Source: Epilithonimonas tenax DSM 16811
GTDB lineage: Bacteria; Bacteroidota; Bacteroidia; Flavobacteriales; Weeksellaceae
Reading direction: 5' to 3'
DNA length: 64,000 bases
NCBI RefSeq assembly: GCF_000428485.1
Contig: NZ_AUAA01000006.1
Span: 1-64,000, forward strand
The notes below the pieces were generated by a model. That model had not been told where the DNA came from. It was given only the letters and a program-made list of their open reading frames with translations, and did not search any database. A program made the translations under genes and the position numbers. Shown piece by piece: positions 26,721-36,063 of the stretch (positions are counted from its first letter, which is position 1; the number at the start of each line of letters is the position of its first letter).

Positions 26721-29267
26721 TTAAGCTGAATTTCTACTCGCATTAATATTACCGAACAAAGATCGCATCACGAGTTTCTCATAACTCTCTCTGTTTCCTT
26801 CTCCTTTCTGGATCTTGATCAGGGCATATTGCTGGATACTGAGTAGCGGCAGCACGATCTTCTCACGGATCTTGATAGACTTTCTATTCAGAGGTTCATC
26901 CTGCATCAGGATCTTATAGTCTGTTAGTTGCAGCATCATCTCCTTGGAAAGAGAGAACTCAGCGAACAGGATATTCCAAAACTCTCCAAATTTTGGATTA
27001 TTCCGCATATAATAAGTCAATGGGAAGTAGGTCTTGTTCATACTCATCATAGAGTTCAGCACCAGAGTCTTGAAAAAATCCGAGCCTTTATAAAGATCTT
27101 TGACTTCCTCAAATCGGCCCTCATCCATCAGGGTTTTCAGCGCAAAGCCAAAGCCGAAGAATCCAGGTACATTCTGTTTTAGTTGTGCCCAAGATCCAAC
27201 GAATGGAATTGCTCTCAGATCCTCAAATTTAAGTTCAGATCCTGCACCCCTTTTGCTAGGTCGGCTTCCGATATTCGTTTTGCCGTAATACTCTAGTGTA
27301 CTCATCTCCTGCAGATAAGGCACAAACATAGGGTGCGCCTTGAGGTCAGAATATTTCTGGTAACTGATATCTGCCAATTCTGCGATCAATGTCCGTTCTT
27401 TATCATTCAGGTCTTTCTTTTCTGTATTGAAAACATCATTCTCGATCCCCGCAGTCAATAGCTGTTCGAAGTTGAACTTCGCCTGATCCTTGTTACCAAA
27501 TACACTGGTAATCGTTTGCCCTTGTATCGTAAGTTCGATTTGGTTGTTGGCAATGGTTTTCCCTTGCGACGCGTAGAAATCATGGGTTTTCCCTCCACCT
27601 CTTGCTGGCGGTCCTCCTCTACCGTCAAAGAATACAACCTTCATCCCGTTGTCCTCAGAGATCTTGGTCAGTTTCTCTTTGGAAGTATAGATCTGCCAGT
27701 TGGCCTTCAGGTATCCACCATCTTTGGTTCCGTCTGAGAAACCCAGCATGATGATCTGTTTGTTATTTCTTCTTGCAAGATGCTTCTTGTAAAGCGGATG
27801 GTTGTAAAGAACCTTCATCACATTTTCCGATCTTTCCAAACCTTCCATCGTTTCGAATAACGGAACGATATCAATATGAATATCTTCATCAGCATAGCCA
27901 CAAAGCTTCATCATAGCATAGACGTTCATGACATCTTTTACTTCATCAGAATTAGAGATGATGTAGCGGTGCATCCCACGTTCGCCATTATTTTTTTGAA
28001 TGGTTTTGATATTATAAACACTTTTCAGCGTTTCGCAAGTCATCTCATCTTCGAAATCTTCTGGATTCAGAACAATGCCGGATGCTATCAGAAGCTCAAT
28101 TTTCTCATCATCCGTTCTGGAATCTACATCCCCATCAATGATTTCCTTAAAAATAACATCCATCACATTTTGATGAATCCTACTGTCCTGGCGGATATCA
28201 AGCGTGGCAAAATGGGTCCCGAAGATCTTGACCCTATCTCTGAAATCATCCAGAATATGAAGGAACAATCCGTTGTGCTCTTCTACCAGAATCTTTTCCG
28301 CCTGATCCAGTTCCGTAATGATTTCCTGTGCAGAGATCCTCACCTGTTCCTGGAAAATAGAGTCGTATATTCTTTGACTCACCGCTTGCAGTATGTCAGA
28401 AACCCCACGGAAGCTGAGTCTTCTTCTTACAGTCTTGAGATGTCCGTAATAATCTTTCAGGATGGAGATTCGCAGCTCTTCCGCCACTTTCATTGTAATA
28501 TCTGCTGTGACGAAAGGATTACCGTCTCTGTCACCACCTGGCCAAAATCCCAATTGGATGATATCCGGACTGGGTGTGAAGTTGGAAGTTCCGTAAACCT
28601 GTTTTATCTTTCTGTACAGTTCCCCGATACTTTGGTAATACACATATCTCAAGTAATAGATGATGCTCATCGCTTCATCCAATGGCGTTGGTCTTTCCTT
28701 GTTGACGAATGGTGTTTTCCCCAACTGCTGTAGCAGCGTATCAATCTGTGTTACAGAATCATTGATGATTGCATCCCGTAAATCGTGGATTATTCTTTGG
28801 ACTGCATTAGGATAAAACTGCGTTGGGTGCGCAGTAAATACGATCTTGATGGCAAAGTCGTCCATCTTCTTTCTGATGGCAGTCAGGTGATGATCCTGGG
28901 TGGCACGGTCATACATATTCATCACCGTTCCAGAGTCCGTTTCTGAGTGCAATTGCTGGAAAGCGGCGTCTTCGATACTGTCAAACAGGACCACTTGTCT
29001 TTCTATATACTGGATGATCTTGAAAAGGAGTTCCAGTTTCTGGTCTTCCGTTTCCAGCTCTGTGTGTTTCTGGAAAAACTCTTCCACTATTTCTTCCGGA
29101 GATTTCCCTTGCTGGTAACCTTCCCTGCTTTCTTCGGCAAGGAAAGGGAGCAACATCCCGATGTTCGTCATTTTATCGTAAGGCAGACTCATAAAGAGTG
29201 AGTTGTAGATTTGAAATTTATTTTCTACAATCTGCCGGAATTTTTCAATTTTCTGATCGTTTAGCAT
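26721..29267 (-). CDS. ppc: Phosphoenolpyruvate carboxylase
   Basis: Carboxylates PEP with bicarbonate to oxaloacetate, the anaplerotic feed of the TCA cycle. 848 residues, a little shorter than the E. coli enzyme (883). Catalytic signatures: VFTAHPTQFYP (His of site 1, about residue 154), GFWPGGDRDGNPFVT near 241, and the glycine-rich loop VVFFDGRGGPPARGGGKTH near 550. The C-terminus ends RNSA instead of the usual NTG. The gene is cytosolic and appears intact. A glycine-rich-loop variant (PPARGGGKTHD) differs from the proteobacterial SIGRGGAP, a form I associate with the Bacteroidota clade. Confidence 0.95.
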   Translation of the reverse strand: MLNDQKIEKFRQIVENKFQIYNSLFMSLPYDKMTNIGMLLPFLAEESREGYQQGKSPEEIVEEFFQKHTELETEDQKLELLFKIIQYIERQVVLFDSIEDAAFQQLHSETDSGTVMNMYDRATQDHHLTAIRKKMDDFAIKIVFTAHPTQFYPNAVQRIIHDLRDAIINDSVTQIDTLLQQLGKTPFVNKERPTPLDEAMSIIYYLRYVYYQSIGELYRKIKQVYGTSNFTPSPDIIQLGFWPGGDRDGNPFVTADITMKVAEELRISILKDYYGHLKTVRRRLSFRGVSDILQAVSQRIYDSIFQEQVRISAQEIITELDQAEKILVEEHNGLFLHILDDFRDRVKIFGTHFATLDIRQDSRIHQNVMDVIFKEIIDGDVDSRTDDEKIELLIASGIVLNPEDFEDEMTCETLKSVYNIKTIQKNNGERGMHRYIISNSDEVKDVMNVYAMMKLCGYADEDIHIDIVPLFETMEGLERSENVMKVLYNHPLYKKHLARRNNKQIIMLGFSDGTKDGGYLKANWQIYTSKEKLTKISEDNGMKVVFFDGRGGPPARGGGKTHDFYASQGKTIANNQIELTIQGQTITSVFGNKDQAKFNFEQLLTAGIENDVFNTEKKDLNDKERTLIAELADISYQKYSDLKAHPMFVPYLQEMSTLEYYGKTNIGSRPSKRGAGSELKFEDLRAIPFVGSWAQLKQNVPGFFGFGFALKTLMDEGRFEEVKDLYKGSDFFKTLVLNSMMSMNKTYFPLTYYMRNNPKFGEFWNILFAEFSLSKEMMLQLTDYKILMQDEPLNRKSIKIREKIVLPLLSIQQYALIKIQKGEGNRESYEKLVMRSLFGNINASRNSA

Positions 29268-29440
29268 TTAACAAAAATAAAATATAAAATATGAAATCGA
29301 TGGTCGCAAATGTTATTTTTATCTTAATATCTGTATAAAAATCATTTTTCTTCATGCATTTCAACTGTAGAGCTTGGGAACTTTTATTTTATTGCAAATA
29401 TGATGTTAGGAGTGTGTTTAAAAACAGGGTTTAAAAAAAA
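29268..29440. other. Spacer upstream of ppc
   Basis: AT-rich promoter region for ppc on the minus strand. No exact -7 box recognised. Confidence 0.25.
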
Positions 29441-29536
29441 AATTTTCAAGACATTTTTCTATTCCCCAACCCTAAAGAGCGGAAAAATGTCTTGGAAATT
29501 TCGTCAAAATCATGCCCCTTAGAGCCGTGGAAATGA
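29441..29536 (+). repeat. Dispersed hairpin repeat, family 2, copy 2
   Basis: Contains a perfect 12-bp stem AAGACATTTTTC (29448-29459) with GAAAAATGTCTT (29482-29493) around a 22-nt loop. Then TTGGAAATTTCGTCAAAATC and ATGCCCCTT follow. The same order occurs at 22571-22666. It lies just before the ssb stop, outside genes. Confidence 0.65.
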
Positions 29537-29544
29537 TTAATTGA

Positions 29545-29877
29545 TTATTTGGCTCCTAAAAGAACCACCTCTTCTATTCTGATTTCGGTCATAAAGCGTT
29601 TGCTTCCGTCTTTGTCATCGTAGGATCTGTAAGTAATCTTTCCCTCCACAGCAATTTCTTTTCCTTTCGGAACATACTTTTCCAGAATATCAACTGTTTT
29701 TCCATAGGCAACCAGATGGTGCCATTGGGTCTCTTCCACCTTCTCGCCATTGGCATTTGTATAATAGTCATTGGTTGCGAGCGTCAGTGTTGCTCTTTTG
29801 GTTCCGTTTTCGAAGTTGAAAATTTCTACTTCTTTTCCTGTGTGACCAATTAATGTCACTTTGTTTCTTAACGACAT
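29545..29877 (-). CDS. ssb: Single-stranded DNA-binding protein (short, OB-fold only)
   Basis: 110 residues, OB-fold SSB beginning MSLRNKVTLIGHTGKEVEI. It contains the family segment EETQWHHLVAYGKTVDILEKYVPKGKEIAVEGKITYRSYDDKDGSKRF in pieces (WHHLVAYGK, YVPKGKEIAVEGKITYRSY). The C-terminal acidic tail with the DDDIPF-type motif that recruits repair proteins is absent; the protein ends EEVVLLGAK. It is therefore an accessory SSB paralogue, as Bacteroidota often have besides the full-length one, used in repair, competence or mobile elements. Cytosolic. Confidence 0.92.
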   Translation of the reverse strand: MSLRNKVTLIGHTGKEVEIFNFENGTKRATLTLATNDYYTNANGEKVEETQWHHLVAYGKTVDILEKYVPKGKEIAVEGKITYRSYDDKDGSKRFMTEIRIEEVVLLGAK

Positions 29878-30106
29878 AATAATATATTTTTTTTGATTAA
29901 ACTTTTAAAACCAGAACTTGTTATCGTGTTTCCTGATTTTCTTACTGCAAATTTTCATCAAAAAGAAACCCCGAAACGGTAGAAAAGTATTTATATCCGT
30001 TTGTAATCGTTTGCAAATGGAAAAGTTTTTATAATTTTAATTTAAAAATGCAAAGGTTTTTAAAACTGAAGCAGAAAAATTTTCAAAAGAATATCCCAAT
30101 TATGAA
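29878..30106. other. Divergent spacer between ssb and the RraB-like gene
   Basis: AT-rich. From about 30037 to 30106 the RraB frame is already open (reading KTEAEKFSKEYPNYE upstream of the annotated ATG) but has no ATG before a TAA. See the RraB entry. Confidence 0.35.
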
Positions 30107-30502
30107 ATGTCAGTCCATACAAAGGAAGACAAAAATTGGAATGCATATCTTGATCTTTATCCAAATGAAATTGACTTTCAAAGCATTTCAAATAGAAGTG
30201 TTTTGGAAAATCTGGAAAGAAACGGAGATAACTTGTCCATAGCTAGAGAAGTTTTTCATTGGATTTATTTTAAGAATGAAATTGAAAGAAAAAAATACAG
30301 CGATAAAGTTAGGAAAGAAAACTTTGAAGTGGTTGAAGAAACTTATGATCAAAACATTGAACTTCCCTTCGGTCTTAAGATAAAAAGATTGGACCACGTT
30401 GACTATAATCACATTGATGAATACACTTTATACTTATGGCAGTTAGCTAAAAACCACAATGCGGATTACGATGGGTGGGAAACATCTGTAGAAAAAGATT
30501 AA
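30107..30502 (+). CDS. RraB-like protein (ribonuclease E inhibitor family)
   Basis: 131 residues starting at ATG 30107. NRSVLENLERNGDNLSIAREVFHWIYF, read as SNRSVLENLERNGD then LSIAREVFHWIYF, and the tail LPFGLKIKRLDHVDY with YDGWETSVEKD match the RraB fold, which binds and inhibits RNase E in E. coli. Whether Bacteroidota members act on RNase E/G is unproven. The reading frame stays open about 20 codons upstream (FKNAKVFKTEAEKFSKEYP) without an ATG. The true start could therefore lie further up, or the N-terminus has been lost. A separate ATG at 30048 is out of frame. Confidence 0.7.
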   Translation: MSVHTKEDKNWNAYLDLYPNEIDFQSISNRSVLENLERNGDNLSIAREVFHWIYFKNEIERKKYSDKVRKENFEVVEETYDQNIELPFGLKIKRLDHVDYNHIDEYTLYLWQLAKNHNADYDGWETSVEKD

Positions 30503-30517
30503 AAATAAAACACACAT

Positions 30518-30871
30518 ATGGAAACACAAACCTGCCCAGAATGCGGCGACAAAATCATTGGCAGATCCGACAAGAAATTCTGCTCCGATGCCTGCCGAAA
30601 TGCCTTCAATAATAAGCAAAATAAAACATCTACCAATTATATGCGGAATGTGAACAACAGACTCCGCAAAAATTACCGAATCCTGTCTGAAAATAATTTT
30701 GAAGGAAAATCAAAAGTCAATCGTCTTAAATTACAGAACGCCGGTTTTGATTTCGATTTTGTGACGCAAATCGTGACTTATAAAAACGGCTCTCAGTATT
30801 TTTTCGTTTACGATCAAGGGTATAAAATCCTTGACAGCGACTGGGTACTCATTGTAAAAAAGACCGATTAA
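30518..30871 (+). CDS. Small zinc-ribbon protein, unknown function
   Basis: 117 residues. The N-terminus holds two CxxC pairs, TCPECGDKI and KFCSDACRNAF, a typical treble-clef or zinc-ribbon that probably binds one Zn. The rest is a basic helix (RNVNNRLRKNYRIL) and a strand-rich tail (DFVTQIVTYKNGSQYFFVYDQG). No membrane segment. It likely binds nucleic acid or protein, but I cannot assign a role. It follows the RraB-like gene by 15 bp and precedes the MBL gene by 3 bp, so the three probably form one transcription unit. Confidence 0.8.
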   Translation: METQTCPECGDKIIGRSDKKFCSDACRNAFNNKQNKTSTNYMRNVNNRLRKNYRILSENNFEGKSKVNRLKLQNAGFDFDFVTQIVTYKNGSQYFFVYDQGYKILDSDWVLIVKKTD

Positions 30872-30874
30872 ACT

Positions 30875-31960
30875 ATGATTTTTATTTTTCTCATCCTGCT
30901 ATCTGCCTTCGTGATTTACCTTTACAAACTTCCTGTTTTTGGAGGAGAATTCTCTGGCAAACGACTGGTGCGCATGAAGCAATCCCCGAATTACAAGAAT
31001 GGTACGTTCCAGAACCTAAGCTTTACACCAGCCGTAGCAGAAGGTTATACGATGAGAAAAGTGTTGTGGGAATTCCTGACTGATAAAACGGAAAACAAAA
31101 TCCCGAAAAAACCCTTACCAACCCAGAAAATAGATTTGAAAAACCAACCCATTACGGATCATTTTCTGGTTTGGATGGGACATTCTTCCTACTATTTCCA
31201 ACTAGACGGGAAACGGTTTCTGGTAGATCCTGTTTTCAGCGGGAATGCATCGCCGATTCCTGGGACAACAAAGGCATTTGCAGGCACAGACATCTATGCT
31301 ACAGAAGACTTCCCTGAGATCGATTTTCTGATCATCTCACACGACCATTACGATCATTTGGATTACAAAACGGTGAAAAGTCTGAAACCAAAAATTGGCC
31401 AGGTCATCTGTGGCCTCGGCGTAGGCGCCCACTTTGAGAAATGGGGATTTGATGAGAATCAAATGACTGAACTGGATTGGTATGAAGACCAAGACATATC
31501 CCGAGGCTTCAGGATCACGGCTACACCAGCGCGCCATTTTTCCGGAAGAAAATTCAGGAGAAACAATACGCTCTGGTCATCTTATGTTCTGCAAACGCCT
31601 AGCAAAACAATCTTCCTTGGCGGTGACAGCGGTTATGATTTTCATTTTAAAGAGATTGGAGAGAAGTTTGGTCCATTTGACTGGGCTATTTTAGAAAATG
31701 GACAGTATAATGAAAAGTGGCGTTATATTCATACTTTACCAGAAGAATTTATCCAAGTTGCGGAAGATCTCAATGTGAAAAAAGTATTGCCTGTGCATTC
31801 TGCAAAATTCTCTTTGGCACAACACGCCTGGAACGAACCTTTGCAGAAAGTTTCTGAAAACTGCCGCGGAAAAAGCTTCACAATCTCCACACCAGTTATT
31901 GGCTCCAAACTAAATCTAGATGATGATTATCAAACTTTTACGGAATGGTGGAAATCTTAA
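30875..31960 (+). CDS. MBL-fold metallo-hydrolase (UlaG / NAPE-PLD-like)
   Basis: 361 residues. The metal-binding motif SHDHYDHLD (H156, H158, D160, H161) and later histidines (ARHFSGR near residue 215 and LPVHSAKFSLA near 306) match the metallo-beta-lactamase fold, UlaG or NAPE-PLD-like group, which act on lipids, lactones or phosphodiesters. An N-terminal hydrophobic helix (MIFIFLILLSAFVIYLY) suggests an anchored, periplasm-facing enzyme. The start is 3 bp after the zinc-ribbon stop. Precise substrate unknown; NAPE-hydrolysing phospholipase D activity is a reasonable guess from the family only. Confidence 0.85.
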   Translation: MIFIFLILLSAFVIYLYKLPVFGGEFSGKRLVRMKQSPNYKNGTFQNLSFTPAVAEGYTMRKVLWEFLTDKTENKIPKKPLPTQKIDLKNQPITDHFLVWMGHSSYYFQLDGKRFLVDPVFSGNASPIPGTTKAFAGTDIYATEDFPEIDFLIISHDHYDHLDYKTVKSLKPKIGQVICGLGVGAHFEKWGFDENQMTELDWYEDQDISRGFRITATPARHFSGRKFRRNNTLWSSYVLQTPSKTIFLGGDSGYDFHFKEIGEKFGPFDWAILENGQYNEKWRYIHTLPEEFIQVAEDLNVKKVLPVHSAKFSLAQHAWNEPLQKVSENCRGKSFTISTPVIGSKLNLDDDYQTFTEWWKS

Positions 31961-31980
31961 AATTCTGTTAAAATAAATAT

Positions 31981-31988
31981 TATCTTTG
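31981..31988 (+). promoter_or_regulatory. -7 box TATCTTTG for the large T9SS type B protein
   Basis: Exact TAnnTTTG match 20 bp upstream of the ATG at 32009. Confidence 0.5.
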
Positions 31989-32008
31989 CGGAAAGCTATC
32001 ACCGCAAA

Positions 32009-35000
32009 ATGAGTAAAATCTATTCTTTCATTTTAATATTACTCTCATTCCACTGTTTTGCTCAGAAGAAAAATAATGATTATTCTTTCTACGAGAACAA
32101 AGGCCAGATCGTAGATCAGAATGGGAAAGCAAATCCTGATGTAAAATACCTTCTCAATTCTCCCGGTCTTAATGTTCAGATTAGAGAAAATGGTTTTTCT
32201 TATGATGTTTATGAAACTGAAATCCAAGAGAAAAAAAAAAAGAAAGCTAAAGAGAATACATTCTCAGATCAGAGAATAAATGCATCTGACAAAGTAGTTC
32301 AATATAAGTATCACAGGATTGACATTGACTTAATTGATTCCAAAAAGAATCCGGAAATTATTGCGGAAGGAAAATCGGAAGATTATGAAAATTACTACAA
32401 TCTTCCGGATAAGAAAGAAGGTGTACGTTTTGTTCACCGTTACAAAAAAGTTACTTATAAAAATATTTATGATAAAGTAGATCTTGTTTTCTTCAAGCCA
32501 GAGGATTCTACAAAACCTGTGGAGTATCATTTCCTCATTCATCCTGGCGCAAGAGTGTCTGACATTAAAATGAAATTTGATGGAGCCAAAACCAAATTGA
32601 AAGATGGCAAGCTTTGTATGGCTCTAAGATTTGGTGAAATGCAGGAAAATATCCCGAATTCTTGGATTGAGGATGATAAAAAACAAAATATAGCTGTAAA
32701 TTTTAAAGATCTTGGAAATCACACATTCGGATTTGAGTCTTCTGTAAATAATTCTGATAAAACAATTGTGATAGATCCAGTTCCTACGAGGATTTGGGCA
32801 TCATATTATTGGGGTAATTCTTATAATGAAAAGGTGAAAAATATCCGAACCGACAATAAGGATAATACATATATTTCAACTCAAATTTCAGTACCTCAAA
32901 CGCCAAATCTTACAACAAGCGGTGCATTTCAAACAAATATTGGTAGTATCTATGACGAGTATTCTCTTTTGTCAAAATTCAATTCTTCTGGTCAGCGACT
33001 ATGGAGTACTTTCATAGGGAACTTTTCTTTTTATTCAAACGGAGGGTTTATGAATTCCATCAATGATTTTAAGATTGATAAATCCAATGATATAATAGTT
33101 GTAGGAAAAGCTATTGAACAGAAAAACGGTTATTCAAGCAATATTACAACTCCGGGTTCACATAAAGAGTTTGCAACGGGCTATGGTGTTGAAGGATTGA
33201 TAATGAAATTCAACGAATTAGGACAACGACTTTGGGGTACCTATTTTGGAGGAGATGATTTTGATGAAATTCTTTCTTTGTCATTAGACAGTAATGATGA
33301 TTTAATCATTTCTGGCAGAACATATAGTAATTCTGGGATCGCTACTGGTAATGCGTATTCTCAGTACTTTAAATATAACTATTGGATTGGTTTTTTTGCT
33401 AAATTTTCGTCCAATGGGGTACAATTATATGGAAGTTATTTACCAGAAATTATTTATGAAAATGCAGTAGATATTCAGGACAATTATATTTTTTCTGCAT
33501 ATAGTTATGACCCAAGTTTCCCAAATCAAGCTACATTAGGAACTCATCAAGAAGTAATTATTGGTTCTGCAAACTCCTTAATTTTAAAATTTGATAAGAA
33601 TTTTAATAAGCTTTGGGGAACATACTATGGAGGAGATTTACTTTTTCCACAGAGTGGACAAAATGTAAAAAATAATTTCATATATGGATTAGGAACAGAT
33701 TCATCAGGTAACATTTATATTGCCGGAAATACAACAGCGGATCAGGATATTGCAACACCAGGATCTCACAAATCAAGTTTTGGCGGAACGGATTCGGATG
33801 TTTTTTTAGCAAAATTAGACCCTTTCGGAAAAAGAATTTGGGGAACATATTATGGTGCTGATACAAACATAGAGGATCTTGTATATGATATGTTTGTAAA
33901 TAAAGATGGAAACATTTTCATAGCAGGAGGCTCAAGAAATGACAGTGGTCTTGTGACGGCAAACGGGTATATTTCTAATTATAACGGTAGTTACACCCAT
34001 CGTTCTGGTTATATTTCAAAATTTAATAGTAATGGAAATCAAATTTGGGGAACTTACTATCCTGAATCATTTAGTATTTTCAATAGTAATAACTATGTTT
34101 ACACGTATGGAATAGGAATTCCTAATTTTGGTACTTCAGGTACATTTATGGGAACAAATCCTTATTGGGGATTTTATTTAGTGTCGAAATTCAAAGACTG
34201 CCAAAACAATGTTCAAATTTCCGCTGCACCATCTACTTGCCCTGGAAATGACATAAAACTATCCGCTTCTGGCGGTACAAATTATTCCTGGACTGGTCCA
34301 AATGGATTTTCTTCTACACAACAAAATCCTACAATTCTGAGTGCAACAACAGCTCACAGTGGGACATATTCTTGCCTAATTACAGGATCTGGAGACTGCG
34401 ACGGAACTTTCACGACGAATGTTTTTGTAGGCGACACGACAAAACCAATTCCAGACAATCCAACTCTCACAAAAACAACTGGCGATTGTAAAACTACAAT
34501 CACAACAATTCCAACAGCTAGCGACAATTGTAAAGGAAAAATAATTGCTACAACTTCAGACCCGTTATCTTACTCATTCCCTGGAAATTATACAATTACT
34601 TGGAAATACGATGACGGAAATGGGAATACTTCAACACAAACCCAGCAAGTTGAAATCACGCCGCAACCTTTGCCAATTGCAAATCCAACTCAAACTTTCT
34701 GCAAAATTGATCAGAAAAAAATATCGGATATTGTGGTGACAGCAACCAATGCAAAATGGTATGATAAAAACGGAACCCAAATTACAGATCTCTCTACGGT
34801 ATTAACGGATCATACAAAATATTATGTTTCTCAGAATATGAATGGCTGCGAAAGTGATAAGCTGGATATACTGATCAATCTGTCCGATCCTAATCCACCA
34901 ACTGGTGTTCCAACTCAGAATTTTTGCTCAGCTACAAATCCTACTCTGAAAGAAATAGCTGTCACCGGTACGGCTGTTAATTGGTACAACCATCTGGGAA

Positions 35001-36061
35001 TCCAACTACCAGTAACAACCCTGCTGCAAAACGGAACAACTTACTATGCTTCTCAAATTGTAAATGGTTGCGAAAGCACAATGAAACTTGCCGTAAAAGT
35101 GAATGTGGTGACCAATTTTCTTTCTGCAAAAGACTATTCCGAAACCTTATGTAACGATACAACAGAAAATTTCAAAACAATCAATGTAGATGATTATAAA
35201 ATAAAGCTCATTACCAATCCTCAGGATTACAGCTTCATATTTACGAAAAGCAATGGCGAAATCGCTACCGGGAATACAGATCTTAATATCGGCCCTAATA
35301 TCTTCGATGTAAAAATAAGCTCTGCTCTGGGTTGTTATGAGTCTGTAAAATTAAGTCTGACCCTCAATGCTAAACCAAAAATAAGTCTGCAGAACGATGC
35401 CGAGTTTTGCGATGATGTGGTAGGTGTGATTTTGGATGCTGGCTACGGTGTGGGCTATCAATATGAATGGAACACCGGTGAAAAAACACAAATTATCAGA
35501 GCAGACAAAGAACAGACCTATACTGTAAAAGTGACGACCACTACGACACCAATTTGTGAAAATACAGCAAGTGCCAACGTAAGAAAAGCAAAATTAGCAG
35601 AGATCCAGAATATCTTGATCAGCAACAGCAACGTCATCATTCGCATGTCTTTTGCGGGTGATTACCTCTATTCTTTGGATCAGCTTAATTGGCAGATTTC
35701 TAATCAATTTGAAAATCTGAAAAATGGCAGTTATACCGTTTTTGTAAAAACAAAGTTAGGTTGTGCCCTCGGCTCAAAATCGTTCAGCATCTTTTCATTG
35801 AGCAACATCTTTACGCCTAATAATGATGGTGTAAATGATACCTGGAAAATATCCGGCATAGAAAACTATCCCAATTCCGAAATTAGAATTATTGATAGAA
35901 ATGGAACAATGCTTGTCAACACCACTACAAAAGGTGAAGCTTTTGAATGGAATGGCGAATCCAACGGACGCAAACTACCAACGGATAACTACTGGTACCA
36001 AATTAAGTTAAGCGACGGCAGAATCATGGAAGGTTATGTGGTCATCCAAAACAGAAATTAA
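32009..36061 (+). CDS. Large secreted surface protein with DUF7948-like N-terminus, Ig-like repeats and T9SS type B sorting domain
   Basis: 1350 residues. Signal peptide (MSKIYSFILILLSFHCFAQ). The N-terminal 270 residues (FYENKGQIVDQNGK..., KVTYKNIYDKVDLVFF) match the DUF7948 domain of Bacteroidota surface proteins. Residues 270-730 contain repeats around WGTYYGGD and WGTYFGGD (SBBP/beta-propeller-like), with recurring TPGSHKEF/TPGSHKSSF. Then come Ig-like or PKD-type domains with CHxC-style cysteines (SGTYSCLITG) and, from LSNIFTPNNDGVND, a CHU_C/T9SS type B sorting domain. A predicted adhesin or gliding-associated surface protein. Cargo role is inference; the domain calls are firm. Confidence 0.87.
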   Translation: MSKIYSFILILLSFHCFAQKKNNDYSFYENKGQIVDQNGKANPDVKYLLNSPGLNVQIRENGFSYDVYETEIQEKKKKKAKENTFSDQRINASDKVVQYKYHRIDIDLIDSKKNPEIIAEGKSEDYENYYNLPDKKEGVRFVHRYKKVTYKNIYDKVDLVFFKPEDSTKPVEYHFLIHPGARVSDIKMKFDGAKTKLKDGKLCMALRFGEMQENIPNSWIEDDKKQNIAVNFKDLGNHTFGFESSVNNSDKTIVIDPVPTRIWASYYWGNSYNEKVKNIRTDNKDNTYISTQISVPQTPNLTTSGAFQTNIGSIYDEYSLLSKFNSSGQRLWSTFIGNFSFYSNGGFMNSINDFKIDKSNDIIVVGKAIEQKNGYSSNITTPGSHKEFATGYGVEGLIMKFNELGQRLWGTYFGGDDFDEILSLSLDSNDDLIISGRTYSNSGIATGNAYSQYFKYNYWIGFFAKFSSNGVQLYGSYLPEIIYENAVDIQDNYIFSAYSYDPSFPNQATLGTHQEVIIGSANSLILKFDKNFNKLWGTYYGGDLLFPQSGQNVKNNFIYGLGTDSSGNIYIAGNTTADQDIATPGSHKSSFGGTDSDVFLAKLDPFGKRIWGTYYGADTNIEDLVYDMFVNKDGNIFIAGGSRNDSGLVTANGYISNYNGSYTHRSGYISKFNSNGNQIWGTYYPESFSIFNSNNYVYTYGIGIPNFGTSGTFMGTNPYWGFYLVSKFKDCQNNVQISAAPSTCPGNDIKLSASGGTNYSWTGPNGFSSTQQNPTILSATTAHSGTYSCLITGSGDCDGTFTTNVFVGDTTKPIPDNPTLTKTTGDCKTTITTIPTASDNCKGKIIATTSDPLSYSFPGNYTITWKYDDGNGNTSTQTQQVEITPQPLPIANPTQTFCKIDQKKISDIVVTATNAKWYDKNGTQITDLSTVLTDHTKYYVSQNMNGCESDKLDILINLSDPNPPTGVPTQNFCSATNPTLKEIAVTGTAVNWYNHLGIQLPVTTLLQNGTTYYASQIVNGCESTMKLAVKVNVVTNFLSAKDYSETLCNDTTENFKTINVDDYKIKLITNPQDYSFIFTKSNGEIATGNTDLNIGPNIFDVKISSALGCYESVKLSLTLNAKPKISLQNDAEFCDDVVGVILDAGYGVGYQYEWNTGEKTQIIRADKEQTYTVKVTTTTTPICENTASANVRKAKLAEIQNILISNSNVIIRMSFAGDYLYSLDQLNWQISNQFENLKNGSYTVFVKTKLGCALGSKSFSIFSLSNIFTPNNDGVNDTWKISGIENYPNSEIRIIDRNGTMLVNTTTKGEAFEWNGESNGRKLPTDNYWYQIKLSDGRIMEGYVVIQNRN

Positions 36062-36063
36062 TT

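Noticed and set aside
27876-28733. Plus-strand ORF of 285 codons opposite ppc
   Set aside because: Lies wholly inside the intact PEP carboxylase gene on the other strand; composition is that of a reverse-complement shadow.
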